From contig NZ_BAABLF010000005.1 in assembly GCF_039544205.1 (NCBI RefSeq), positions 434,001 through 498,000 on the forward strand: 64,000 bases of DNA. Direction: 5' to 3'. The stretch comes from Ferrimonas gelatinilytica. GTDB taxonomy: Bacteria > Pseudomonadota > Gammaproteobacteria > Enterobacterales > Shewanellaceae. Under the pieces are notes generated by a model, which had not been told where the DNA came from, did no database searches, and saw nothing but the letters and a program-made list of their open reading frames with translations. Both the position numbers and the translations under genes were made by a program. Positions 11,480-20,544 of this stretch are shown in pieces (position 1 is the first letter of the stretch; every line of letters begins with the position of its first letter).

Positions 11480-11508
11480 AAAATGCGATGTTCTGGGCAA
11501 ACTGTCAA
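11480..11508 (-). promoter_or_regulatory. Promoter candidate for the M23 peptidase gene
   Basis: Minus-strand perfect -35 TTGACA (11503-11508), 17-bp spacer, weak -10 CATTTT (11480-11485), just upstream of the start. Confidence 0.5.
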
Positions 11509-11810
11509 ATTTGGCGGCAGGATTTTGGATCTCCTCCACACCTTGATCCCGGCCGCTTTTAAACTGCTTGAAAAAATTAAGATCATTAAAATCAAACACT
11601 AGGCCAATACCTGTCCAAAGATAGTGCAATCGACCAAGGTTTTAATGCGGCACGGCATGAAGGTGATAAGATGGCCTTTTGCAGCATTGAGGCCAACGCC
11701 CCCGAAAGGCGGGCAATTTACGATATTATCGGCCTAAGACCTATCGTTCAGGCCCCGTGCCTGGCCCCTCAACCGAGAGGGCGAACCTCCATATTTCGGG
11801 CAAGCCAACT
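11509..11810. other. Divergent intergenic region upstream of the SMC-like operon
   Basis: About 300 bp between the peptidase promoter and the SMC gene. It must hold the rightward promoter of the SMC operon. GATATTATC around 11720-11730 is the best -10-like element, but no matching -35 was found. No gene is seen. Confidence 0.5.
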
Positions 11811-14800
11811 ATGTCGACTCTGAACCGGATCATCTTGATCAATACCCACCTTCCCGGCGAGGTGGAGCTGAAAACCCAGGGCCACACCAACATCTGCGGC
11901 ACCAACGCCTCAGGAAAAACCACCCTACAGCGCCTGGTGCCGGTGTTTTACGGTGAGTACCCAAGCCGGGTCGTACCGGCCACGCGGGACAGTTTCGAGC
12001 GCTGGTACCTGCCCACGGAGTCCAGCTTTATCATCTACGAATACCTGCGCCCGGGCGGCAAGCCGGCCCAGGCGGTACTGCACTCCGCCGGGGATGGCAA
12101 AGGGGTTCAGTACCGGTTTATCGACAAAGCGTTCGAGATGAGCGACTACATCAAGGCCCGTACCGATGACAACCGCGTCATCTGCCACAACGCCAACGAA
12201 CTCAAGACGGTCTTTCGTCAGCAGGGGGTCGCCTTCTCTAACGCCGTTGGCAACGTCAAGGACTACCGCGCGGTGATTCAGAACGACAGGGGTCTCATCG
12301 CGGCCGCCGGCAACAGCGCTGAACTGCGCCGTCTTGCGGACCAATACGCCCTGTGCGAACGCAGCACCTCCCTGCGCCACATGGAGAAACTGGTGCGTGC
12401 GGTTCACTCGAAAGAGGGCAAGATGGAGACCATCCGCCAGATGGTGGCCGCCATCCTGGAGGAGGATGGTGTCGAGACCCCACAAACCCGCCTCAATCCG
12501 CAACGGGTCGATGAGTGGATCCGGGAGAGCGCCCTGGTGCAGCACTTCGACACCATTCGACCGCAGTTCGCCAAGCTGGAGCAACGCTTTGACCAGCTTC
12601 AGATCTGCCAGTTACAGCTTAAGGGCCTGGCCCAGGGCTTTGCCAATGACAAGATCATCCTGGAAGCCCGGCTCGAGCAGCTGGGACGGGAGAAGCGCGA
12701 GGCGGAGTACCAGTTGGGTGAGCTGGCCAGCCAGTATGAGCAGGACACCACGCAAAAACGGGCGGAACGCGCCGATGCCAAGGCGGACGCCGACACCCTG
12801 GAGCGTCGGCTGGAGGAGATCGAGGATGAACACCAGCACTGGCTGGAGCTGGATATCGAACGGGTCAAGCGGGATCTGGACACCCTACCCCAGTGGCGCG
12901 CCGACCTTCACTCCCTGCGGGAAAGGGCAAAACTGCTGACGGAAAAACACTCCGATATCGAAGCCACCTACAACGAGCGGCGGGGGCAGATCGAGATCAC
13001 CAACAACGCTGCGCTTGAAGCCCTTCGCGAGCGGCAGGACCAGGCACGGCGACAGCACAGTGACCTCAGAAACCAGCAACAATCTGAGCTGCAGGCGTTG
13101 GATGACGGGTTTCGGCAGCAAAAACGCCAGGCTGAGCAGCGCCACCATGAGGAGGGCAAGACACTGGAGCTGGCGCAACAGAAGTGGCAGTTGCAGATCG
13201 ACAACGCCGGCTACAGCAGTGACGAACGCCGTGCCGTCGATGTTTTGGAGGCCCGTATCGACAGCGCCTACCAGCAGCAGCAACAGGCCGAAAAGGCCCT
13301 GGAGCAGGCGCGGGAGCTGGAACAGGCAGGCAAGCAGGAACGAAGTGACCTTCAATCCCAGCTAAGCGAGCAGCGGCGCCAGGTCGCCCGCTGTCAGGAG
13401 CAGTACGACGCCATCGACCGCCTACGCTTTCCCAAAGATCACACCCTGCTGAAATTCCTGCGCCAGGAGCGGCCAACCTGGTACCACTCCCTGGGCAAGG
13501 TGATCCGGCCCGAGCTTCTGCAACGCAGTGATCTCAAGCCTGCACTGTTAGAACAGAGCGAGACCCTTTACGGCATTGCTCTGGAGCTCAGCAATATCGA
13601 AGCGCCGGAGCACGCCCTGGATGAAGCGGCCCTGGCTGCCCAGGCGGAACAGGCTCGCAGCAACCTGGAGCAGGCACACGCCGAACAGCAACAAACAGAG
13701 AGCCAGATCGCCACCCAGCAGCAGACGCTTCAGGCCCTGACCGAAGGGGTGATCCGTGCCCATACCCAGTACCAGAATGCAAAATCTCAGTACACCCGAC
13801 TGCTGGAGGAGAAGAAGCAGCAGGCGGAGCAGTTCCGTGCCGCCGTCGCTGAGCGGCAGCGCGCATGCCAGAAGCAGCTCAAAGTGGCGGAAGCGGATCT
13901 GGCGCGGCTCAGTTCCGAGTTCGATCTCTACATGGAGCGGCTGCAGGAGCAACATACCGAAGCGCGCATGGACAAGGCGGTCTTCTGGCAGGATAGGGTC
14001 GGAAACCTGGAGCAGCAGTTGACCCAGCTCAGTGAAGATCTGGCGACGCGCCGGGCCCGGAAACAGGAGGAGCTGAGCGAGTGCGAGCGCTGGTACCGCA
14101 ACGAGCTCAAGGCCCGTGGTGTGGATGACAGCCAGATCAGTGCGCTTAGGCAGCAGATCACCGACATGGAGTCCGCCATTGAGCGGACGGAGTCGATGCG
14201 GGACGAAGTCAAAAACTACGAGATCTGGTTCAAGGGGCCCTTCTCTCTGGAGAAACCTAAGAAGCAGGCCCAGTTGAACACGGTTCGACAGGAGTTGCTG
14301 GAGCTGGATGACCGCCTCGGCGCACTGGAGCGCCAGTTCAAGTCAGTGCGCAAGGAGCTGACCGATGCCCGCACCCTCGCCGATCGCGGCCTGACCCAAG
14401 GTCAGGAGCAGTTGCAGCAACTCAATGAACGTCTCGTAGAACTCACCAAACTGCGGCTCGCCGGTGAAGTCCCCACCGAACTGCTGCCCAGCGGTGAGCT
14501 TGATGAGCGGCTGCGTGAGGCCCGCGACAAGCTGCAAGAGCGCGACGAGCACCGCCGCATCATCAAAGAGCAGATCGACCACTTCGACAGTCAGATCGGT
14601 CAGAAGGCGGGCGCAGAACTGCAGGCGACCTGGGAGGAGGCCCGCAGTCGCTGCCTTGAACCGGCGGACGATGGGATCCCGCGCATGGACCATATGAAGA
14701 TGATGGTGGAGCTGCGACACCTGATGCATCACCTGGTGCCGCAAAGGATGGAGGTACTGCGGGGGACGGGACAGAACTTCGGGATGGACCTGGAGAGCTA

Positions 14801-15509
14801 TTACCATGTGCTGGCGGATATCGACAAGCGCATCGGCACTCAATCCAAACGGATCACCCATGAGGTGGGTGAAGAGCTGTTCCTCGACGGGGTATCCGAT
14901 TCGGCGGTTCAGATCCGATCCCGGATCAGCGACCTGGAGTTCTGGGATGAGTTGACCGCCTTTATCCAGGCGCATCAGGCCTGGCGCGACCAGGGCTTCG
15001 TCGGCTTGCCCGGAGAAACCTACGCCTCGCTGCTGCGCCGTGCCCTTGAGGTGATCGGCCGCACCGCCCTGACCGGTTCGGTGGCCAAGCTGCTGGAGAT
15101 CGAACTGAGACTTCGGGAGGGTAACTCCGATTTGGTGATCCGAACCGACCGTCAGTTAAACGAATCATCAAGTCACGGAATGGCTTACCTCATTCTGTGT
15201 AAATTCCTGCTAGCCTTTACCCGCTTACTGCGCGGAACCTCCGAGGCCACCATCCACTGGCCGATCGATGAACTGGGCACCCTGCACCACGTCAACGTGA
15301 AGAAGATCTTCGATGCCTGTGAAAAGAATAACATCAGCGTACTGGGCGCCTTCCCTAACCCGGAGTCCGAGGTGCTGAACCTTTTTACCCATCGTTACAT
15401 CATCAACAAGCAAACCCGCCAGCTGCAGGTCGTACAGCCTAAGGTGAATGCCATTGCCGAGCGCCTCAAGGCACGTCAGGGGGAGTTGCAACCGGAGTTA
15501 ACCGCATGA
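11811..15509 (+). CDS. SMC/MukB-like ATPase (DUF3584-like), large subunit of a condensin-like complex
   Basis: 1232 residues. Walker A GTNASGKTT is at residues 30-38. Long Glu/Gln/Arg-rich heptad coiled coils run at about 270-530 and 605-1000, interrupted by a non-coiled hinge-like segment (about 535-605, starting near DRLRFPKDH). The C-terminal head has a signature-like NESSSHGMAY near 1117 and Walker B IHWPIDELG with the acid pair near 1153-1154. This is the SMC/Rad50/MukB layout. Length and head motifs suggest Pfam DUF3584, recalled rather than searched. A GTG 54 bp upstream is in frame; the ATG at 11811 is preferred because the ATPase domain begins there (MSTLNRIILINTH). The stop overlaps the next gene in ATGA. 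No Toprim or nuclease gene follows, unlike Wadjet. Confidence 0.87.
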   Translation: MSTLNRIILINTHLPGEVELKTQGHTNICGTNASGKTTLQRLVPVFYGEYPSRVVPATRDSFERWYLPTESSFIIYEYLRPGGKPAQAVLHSAGDGKGVQYRFIDKAFEMSDYIKARTDDNRVICHNANELKTVFRQQGVAFSNAVGNVKDYRAVIQNDRGLIAAAGNSAELRRLADQYALCERSTSLRHMEKLVRAVHSKEGKMETIRQMVAAILEEDGVETPQTRLNPQRVDEWIRESALVQHFDTIRPQFAKLEQRFDQLQICQLQLKGLAQGFANDKIILEARLEQLGREKREAEYQLGELASQYEQDTTQKRAERADAKADADTLERRLEEIEDEHQHWLELDIERVKRDLDTLPQWRADLHSLRERAKLLTEKHSDIEATYNERRGQIEITNNAALEALRERQDQARRQHSDLRNQQQSELQALDDGFRQQKRQAEQRHHEEGKTLELAQQKWQLQIDNAGYSSDERRAVDVLEARIDSAYQQQQQAEKALEQARELEQAGKQERSDLQSQLSEQRRQVARCQEQYDAIDRLRFPKDHTLLKFLRQERPTWYHSLGKVIRPELLQRSDLKPALLEQSETLYGIALELSNIEAPEHALDEAALAAQAEQARSNLEQAHAEQQQTESQIATQQQTLQALTEGVIRAHTQYQNAKSQYTRLLEEKKQQAEQFRAAVAERQRACQKQLKVAEADLARLSSEFDLYMERLQEQHTEARMDKAVFWQDRVGNLEQQLTQLSEDLATRRARKQEELSECERWYRNELKARGVDDSQISALRQQITDMESAIERTESMRDEVKNYEIWFKGPFSLEKPKKQAQLNTVRQELLELDDRLGALERQFKSVRKELTDARTLADRGLTQGQEQLQQLNERLVELTKLRLAGEVPTELLPSGELDERLREARDKLQERDEHRRIIKEQIDHFDSQIGQKAGAELQATWEEARSRCLEPADDGIPRMDHMKMMVELRHLMHHLVPQRMEVLRGTGQNFGMDLESYYHVLADIDKRIGTQSKRITHEVGEELFLDGVSDSAVQIRSRISDLEFWDELTAFIQAHQAWRDQGFVGLPGETYASLLRRALEVIGRTALTGSVAKLLEIELRLREGNSDLVIRTDRQLNESSSHGMAYLILCKFLLAFTRLLRGTSEATIHWPIDELGTLHHVNVKKIFDACEKNNISVLGAFPNPESEVLNLFTHRYIINKQTRQLQVVQPKVNAIAERLKARQGELQPELTA

Positions 15510-16138
15510 AAACCGAAACTGGACGTGTGATTGAGGCCCTGCTGCGGGGCGCCTTTATCTGCCGGATCAGCGACGAAGCCGCCTGGACCCTGCTCAACAG
15601 TGAGGAGCGACGGGCCCTGATCAACGAACACCTGTCGGTGCTCAACCGTAAGGTCGCCTGTGCCGCCGGTGAAGCGGTCTATTTCTGCAGCTACGTCGAT
15701 CTGGGGGACGAGGAGCGCAAAGCGATCTCCGGACAGTTCCAGGACCTGGTCAGCCACCTTCAGCCCCTGGTCCAGTTCATGGTACTGGTCCAGGAAGCCG
15801 GAGGCGGCGATGAACCGCTGAGCGAGGGGGTGCGGGTACGCCTCAATGAGCTGCAAAGCACCATCGAGGATGTCCCCGCCCTGTCGGAGCAACTGGCCAG
15901 GATCGCCCGCTTGCGCCTGTTCAACTCCACCGCCACCGGCGTGGATGGCCAGCTTAAGCAGGTGTTCAAGCGCCTGTGCGAGATGGGTTACCTGATCCGT
16001 CCCAACATCGAAAAGCAGATCTACCAGGCCACGGGAAAGATCGAGTACCTCTACGAAGTGCTGCGCTTTATCGATGAAACCGAATCCCTGGCCCTGGAGC
16101 AGAAGGCCGAAGCGATGCAGCAGGAGGATCTGCTGTGA
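15506..16138 (+). CDS. MksE/MukE-like subunit of the SMC complex
   Basis: 210 residues, mostly helical, no signal peptide. An N-terminal segment (VIEALLRGAFICRISDEAAW) and a later segment (VFKRLCEMGYLIRPN, about 150-165) look like winged-helix pieces, as in the MukE/MksE/JetB family of dimeric wHTH proteins that bind the kleisin. The assignment rests mainly on position: it overlaps the SMC gene by 4 bp (ATGA) and the next gene by 4 bp (GTGA), so the three products are almost certainly made in fixed ratio. Alternative: an unrelated helical accessory subunit. Confidence 0.68.
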   Translation: MKTETGRVIEALLRGAFICRISDEAAWTLLNSEERRALINEHLSVLNRKVACAAGEAVYFCSYVDLGDEERKAISGQFQDLVSHLQPLVQFMVLVQEAGGGDEPLSEGVRVRLNELQSTIEDVPALSEQLARIARLRLFNSTATGVDGQLKQVFKRLCEMGYLIRPNIEKQIYQATGKIEYLYEVLRFIDETESLALEQKAEAMQQEDLL

Positions 16139-17349
16139 GCCAGCAGCTGCACAAGGCGGGCAAGGCGCTGCTCAACCAGCTGGCCCGCCATGCGGACCTG
16201 CTGATGGATACCTATCTCAGCGGCACCGTCAACGAGACCGAGGAAAACGCCAAGGCCGTGGCCAAACTGACCACCGCCGGGTTGCTGCGCCGGGGCGATT
16301 CCGAGGAGCCCCTGAGGTTGGCGCCCGGGCTTCGGGCGCTGCTGGAGGAGGGACTCAAGGATGAGAAGGGGCGGCAGGTCGATACCAATATCGGCTCCGC
16401 CCTGGCCACGATCAAAACCGTGGCGCGACACTACAAGGAGGCGGTCCATCTTGGGGATCATCCCGCCGCGGAAGCCTACCTGGCACAACTCTCCGAGCAG
16501 GTCTTCAGCCTTAAAGAGGGGTTGCGACTGAGCACCCGTAGCCTATGGTCCCGGATCAATAATGAGTTCGGTTACGTGGGCACCATGGACGCCAAGATCC
16601 GGGAAAACGAGCTGGCCCAGTCCCAGGTGGCGGAGCTGCTCGCCAGCCTGGATCTGTTCCGCTTCGATGAACTGGCGGCGCTCTCCGGCGATCTGCGCGA
16701 GCTCCGTCGGCTGCTGGTCAACGGCCTCCAGCACACCCTGGTGGAGTGCGCCGGCGAACTGGCGGTGGTGCAGGGACGGCTGCTCACGCTGCTGGGACGC
16801 TTTCGCGAGATCCAGGGCCGGACCCGGCTGCTCAAAGGGTTCCTGCTGCATTGCCAGCAACATCCGGACTATCTCCCCGGCGCCCACACAGAGCGGGTCA
16901 CCGTCCCTACCCTGTTCAATCTGGGGGAAGGCTGTGTGCAAACTGCCGCCGTTGATGTCCAGGATGGGGATGAGGAACAGACCCTGATTGCCCTGGTCAA
17001 TCAGCTGCGCCGACGGCCTGCCCCGGACAACAATGCACTGGCCGAGGCGTCACCTTTCCTTTTGACCCCGGCAGAACCCTTCGAATTAGGGGATGAGGGG
17101 CTCAAGCGGGATGTGGATGCTTTTTTCATCGCCGTTATCGACCAGGCCGCTCGTCTCTCCGCATTGGAGTATCGGCACCAGCAGGCACTGCCATGGCCCC
17201 CGGAAGCCTGGCTTTATCAGGTGATCGGAAATTTCGACAGCCTGCCGCAGGCGCAACGCCACTGTTTCGAACTGGAACCCATGCTCAGGGACGACCCCAT
17301 CTTCAGCGGCAACAAGTACATCGAAGATGTGCGGGTGGATCTGCGTTAA
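16135..17349 (+). CDS. MksF/MukF-like kleisin candidate of the SMC complex
   Basis: 404 residues, GTG start overlapping the previous stop. The N-terminal 80 residues look like a helix-rich winged-helix domain (KLTTAGLLRRGDSEEPLRL). A long helical middle follows, including a SLWSRINNEFGYVGTMDAKIRENEL region, then a C-terminal alpha/beta part ending NKYIEDVRVDLR. Size and layout fit MukF/MksF-type kleisins (usually about 430-500 residues), which bridge SMC heads. The homology is weak by eye, and the call leans on the operon context. In MukFEB and MksFEB the kleisin gene comes first; here it is last. Confidence 0.63.
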   Translation: MSQQLHKAGKALLNQLARHADLLMDTYLSGTVNETEENAKAVAKLTTAGLLRRGDSEEPLRLAPGLRALLEEGLKDEKGRQVDTNIGSALATIKTVARHYKEAVHLGDHPAAEAYLAQLSEQVFSLKEGLRLSTRSLWSRINNEFGYVGTMDAKIRENELAQSQVAELLASLDLFRFDELAALSGDLRELRRLLVNGLQHTLVECAGELAVVQGRLLTLLGRFREIQGRTRLLKGFLLHCQQHPDYLPGAHTERVTVPTLFNLGEGCVQTAAVDVQDGDEEQTLIALVNQLRRRPAPDNNALAEASPFLLTPAEPFELGDEGLKRDVDAFFIAVIDQAARLSALEYRHQQALPWPPEAWLYQVIGNFDSLPQAQRHCFELEPMLRDDPIFSGNKYIEDVRVDLR

Positions 17350-17364
17350 TCCGGGGGCGCTCGC

Positions 17365-18120
17365 TTAAGAGCGCGGCAAGGGTATAAAACGCTGGAAACG
17401 GGCTTTGATCGCCCGCCAGTGGGTCTTGGGTTGCTGGGGCGCCTTGGCCAGCAACTTGGCCATATCGATATCCTCGGCCGGTACCTCGCCGCCGTGGGCT
17501 AGGATCACAGACACCGGCGCCAGCGCCTGAAGCCGCATCAACGATGCGCGATAGCGGTTGGGGTGGTAGATGGGCCAGGGCGGCAGGAATCGGGTTTTCA
17601 CCTTGACGAAAAGATCCGCCACGTAGATCCGGCGCTCATCACGATGCAGCAGAGAGATATCACGGTCGGTATGCCCGGAGGTCGACACCACCTGCCAATC
17701 CGGGAACTCCGGCAGGAGATCACCGTCGTTGAGATGAAGATCCGCCGACAAACAGGCCGGATACCAGATGTTGCGCAGCGGCCTTTGTTGCCGGGAAGCC
17801 ACGTACTGCGCCAGCCCCACGTCCGCCAGGTGCATCAGACGACCGAGAAACCCGCCGTACCATTGCCCCGGCGCCGCTCCAGCGGCGATGCGGCAGCCGG
17901 TTATCTCGCGCAGTCGGGTCGCCGCACCGGCGTGGTCCGGATGCATGTGGGTCACCACCACCAGCTTGAGATCGCCGATGGGCCGCTGCAGTTGATCCCG
18001 GATGAAGCGTAGGATCCGTCCCACATCCACCCGACACCCGCCGTCGAGCAACAGCAGTCCCTGTGGATACTCCACCAGGTAGAGCGATTGAATGTACCCC
18101 TCAAGGCGATGTAACTGCAT
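17365..18120 (-). CDS. MBL-fold metallo-hydrolase
   Basis: 251 residues starting MQLHRLEGYIQ. The chosen ATG follows GAGAGAG; the longer frame upstream has no support. The metallo-beta-lactamase signature HMHPDH is at about residues 58-63, with a later metal His in STSGHTDRD and a C-terminal ILAHGGEV. The fold hydrolyses thioesters, lactones, phosphodiesters or similar bonds with a dinuclear metal site; the substrate is unknown. It converges on the SMC operon, 15 bp from its stop, with a short GCGCTC/GAGCGC stem in between. Confidence 0.85.
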   Translation of the reverse strand: MQLHRLEGYIQSLYLVEYPQGLLLLDGGCRVDVGRILRFIRDQLQRPIGDLKLVVVTHMHPDHAGAATRLREITGCRIAAGAAPGQWYGGFLGRLMHLADVGLAQYVASRQQRPLRNIWYPACLSADLHLNDGDLLPEFPDWQVVSTSGHTDRDISLLHRDERRIYVADLFVKVKTRFLPPWPIYHPNRYRASLMRLQALAPVSVILAHGGEVPAEDIDMAKLLAKAPQQPKTHWRAIKARFQRFIPLPRS

Positions 18121-18445
18121 CTCTCTCTCATACAAAGGTTTTCGAATCGCCACAGTATGACCGTAAGGTTGGCCAGTTAACAACCTTGTTACCTTCTGTG
18201 TGTCGCCCCGCGACCTTGCCCGGCAGCACAGGCACCCTGATACAGCGCCGCCTACCAACCTGAGCGTAAGTCATTCACTCTTGGTAAGCCTTATCCCAGG
18301 CCGCTCCCGGGGCTATGGCTGAACTCCGGGACGTCGCTCACCAGAAGCGGTGATGAAGTTCACAAAGCACGCAACGGCTCACAAGGCAGCAGCGAAAATC
18401 GATTAATATCCGCCCCCACATTTTCACCTGCGAGTTCAATTCCTG
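18121..18445. other. Divergent intergenic region
   Basis: 325 bp between the MBL gene and the secreted-protein gene. A TTAATAT element near 18402 could be the -10 for the rightward gene. Nothing else was recognised. Confidence 0.5.
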
Positions 18446-20362
18446 ATGCCGTTAAGCCCACTTCGCTACGCGACGGTTGCCATCTTTACCTCTTTTATGA
18501 TGGTCAGCCATGTCAACGCCAGCAACGAATCAACACAGATAACCAAGCCGGCGGCAAACGGTCATCACAACCGGTCGCCTCAATCCGGTGAGGAAACCCT
18601 GTTCCTTCAGGCCAAGCCGACCAAGCCTGAGCCTTGCAAAGATAAAGAGAACTGCAGCGACAAACCGAAACCTATCGGCGGAAAGCCTGATAAGCCGGTA
18701 ACCGAACCTCTGGAGTGCGCTCCGGGTGACGTTGAACAGGAGATCCGTGAAGATGAGCACACCTGGCTGCGGCAATGCGACAGCTCTGGCCATTGGGGCG
18801 AGTGGCTGATTCAACCCAACCTGGTATTGGCCGGGCCCACCGAGGCCGCCAGTGTGCCGGTGTCATTGAGCTACACCGCAGCGCTCAACACCGAGGCGAT
18901 CGACCCCAGCCAGCTGGAGTGGCAACAGCTGAGTAACCTGGAGATTGAAACGATCACCGAGGGCAGCGAGGTGCAGGTTTCCGTTGGGCAGCTGGTGCAA
19001 GCCGCCACCTTGCGGATGCAGGCGCGCTACCGCAAGGAGAACGGGTACGAGGCGCAGCAAGTGATCGAAACCCCGCTCTACCCCGACCTTAAACCATTCG
19101 TGCCGCAGAATATTCGCTACGGTGATGAGCCTGTTCAGCTGGAAGTGACCGGTGGACACACCGGAGCGTATCGCTACACCAGCCTGACTCCCGATGTGGT
19201 GAGTATCGACGCATCCGGGATGCTCTCTATCAAGTACGTGGGCCATGCAGAGATCCAGGTGATCCAACTGGCCGACGGGGTGTACCCTCAGCTGGAGAAG
19301 AGCATCGCTTTTGAAGTCGGCAAGACCGCCGGTGAGCAGCTGGAACTGGACTCCCTGGAGCTCTATTTCGGTGATCCGGAGGTCACCCTCGAACTGCCGC
19401 CACTGGGCGACCAGCAAGAGGTGGTAATCGCGTCCAGCGATCCCTATGTGGTCGCCCCCTACGAGGCAGAGAACCAACAGCTCCTGGCCATTCGCGGCGA
19501 AGGGGAAGCGCTGTTGCACTACGAGTTCTCCGAAACCGACACCCATGAAGCCGGTGAAGCAACCCAGGCGGTGACGGTTCACTACGCCGTGTTCAGCGAG
19601 CCCCGTGTGGAAGCGCCCATCAGCGAACTCAGTACCAACAGTATCCAGACCTACTACCAACCGGGCGACACCCTATCCTATCGCTACCGTGCCCGTCTGA
19701 TCAACACGACCCAGGATCGCACTCAGTGTGCCAGACGTTGGACCGATCAGCGGGACGAGCAGGGCTACTGGATAACAAAAGAGTACTGCGTCGAGCCGGG
19801 CGAGCAGATCGACCTGCCCGGTGGGGAGTTCTCCGCGCGCCAATCCTCCGAAGGGCCGCTGAAAATCATCTGGGATACCGAACCACTTTACTTACCCTTT
19901 ACTCCACAGATGATGAGCCTAGATTGGAACCGTTGTTATTGGGAGGAGAGCCAGCACACCTATGTGGGATACACCAAAAATTCCACATCTTATAGTGGGA
20001 AACGCACCTGCGCCCTGCTCTACCACCCTGAACCCCTGGAGTGGCGCTCATGGCGGGTCGAGGGTGAAGATCTCTCTGTGACAACCTTCACTTTCTCGCA
20101 GGGCAACTACTCAGGAATGATTGAAACGGTCGCCCTTGACCAGCACAGCCTTGCCTACCTGAAGGTGAATCGTACAAGGCTGGATACCCTGCGTCGCAAC
20201 TCAAATGGCACGGAAGAACCTGAAACCTGCAAGCTGTGGTTCAATCCGGAAGTGGGGCCGGTGCGGGCGATCTGTGACGACAAGAGCAAAGATGACTCCC
20301 GTCGTTCATCTCCCAGGTTAGAGGTGCGTCTGGAGCTGATTGGCATCGCCCAACAGCAATGA
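18446..20362 (+). CDS. Large secreted protein with Ig-like (BIG2-like) region, unknown function
   Basis: 638 residues. A signal peptide with likely cleavage after VNA at residue 25 is followed by a Lys/Pro-rich low-complexity stretch with CKDKENCSDKPK. A Cys-framed segment is next (ECAPGDVEQE to RQCDSSGHWGEW). At least one beta-sandwich repeat at about 218-295 resembles bacterial Ig-like group 2 domains (TPDVVSIDASGMLSI), with a weaker second one to about 385. The C-terminal half carries several Cys and aromatic residues. There is no anchor, GlyGly-CTERM or autotransporter tail, so it is probably periplasmic or released. It stands alone with its own terminator. I do not recognise a family for the whole protein. 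Confidence 0.7.
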   Translation: MPLSPLRYATVAIFTSFMMVSHVNASNESTQITKPAANGHHNRSPQSGEETLFLQAKPTKPEPCKDKENCSDKPKPIGGKPDKPVTEPLECAPGDVEQEIREDEHTWLRQCDSSGHWGEWLIQPNLVLAGPTEAASVPVSLSYTAALNTEAIDPSQLEWQQLSNLEIETITEGSEVQVSVGQLVQAATLRMQARYRKENGYEAQQVIETPLYPDLKPFVPQNIRYGDEPVQLEVTGGHTGAYRYTSLTPDVVSIDASGMLSIKYVGHAEIQVIQLADGVYPQLEKSIAFEVGKTAGEQLELDSLELYFGDPEVTLELPPLGDQQEVVIASSDPYVVAPYEAENQQLLAIRGEGEALLHYEFSETDTHEAGEATQAVTVHYAVFSEPRVEAPISELSTNSIQTYYQPGDTLSYRYRARLINTTQDRTQCARRWTDQRDEQGYWITKEYCVEPGEQIDLPGGEFSARQSSEGPLKIIWDTEPLYLPFTPQMMSLDWNRCYWEESQHTYVGYTKNSTSYSGKRTCALLYHPEPLEWRSWRVEGEDLSVTTFTFSQGNYSGMIETVALDQHSLAYLKVNRTRLDTLRRNSNGTEEPETCKLWFNPEVGPVRAICDDKSKDDSRRSSPRLEVRLELIGIAQQQ

Positions 20363-20379
20363 CCGGTCAGTAATGAAAG

Positions 20380-20409
20380 CGCGCGGCTTTGTTAAGCCGC
20401 GCGTTTTTT
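20380..20409 (+). terminator. Rho-independent terminator of the secreted-protein gene
   Basis: 10-bp GC-rich stem (CGCGCGGCTT / AAGCCGCGCG), 4-nt loop, six T. Confidence 0.9.
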
Positions 20410-20544
20410 ATGGGCTGTGAACGCTCCCACAACGGGGGAAAAGCAAGAGCCTGCAGTGAAAGGCTCCTTTCGGGAGGTCAACTTCGATAACCGCAAGTCG
20501 GCACCTTTTCTCGGCGTCCGCTCTAATTGGCTCTGGATCAACCC

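Noticed and set aside
11811..17349. Wadjet (JetABCD) defence system
   Set aside because: No JetD Toprim nuclease gene, and the gene order is SMC-E-F rather than A-B-C-D; flanking genes are an MBL hydrolase and a cell-wall peptidase.
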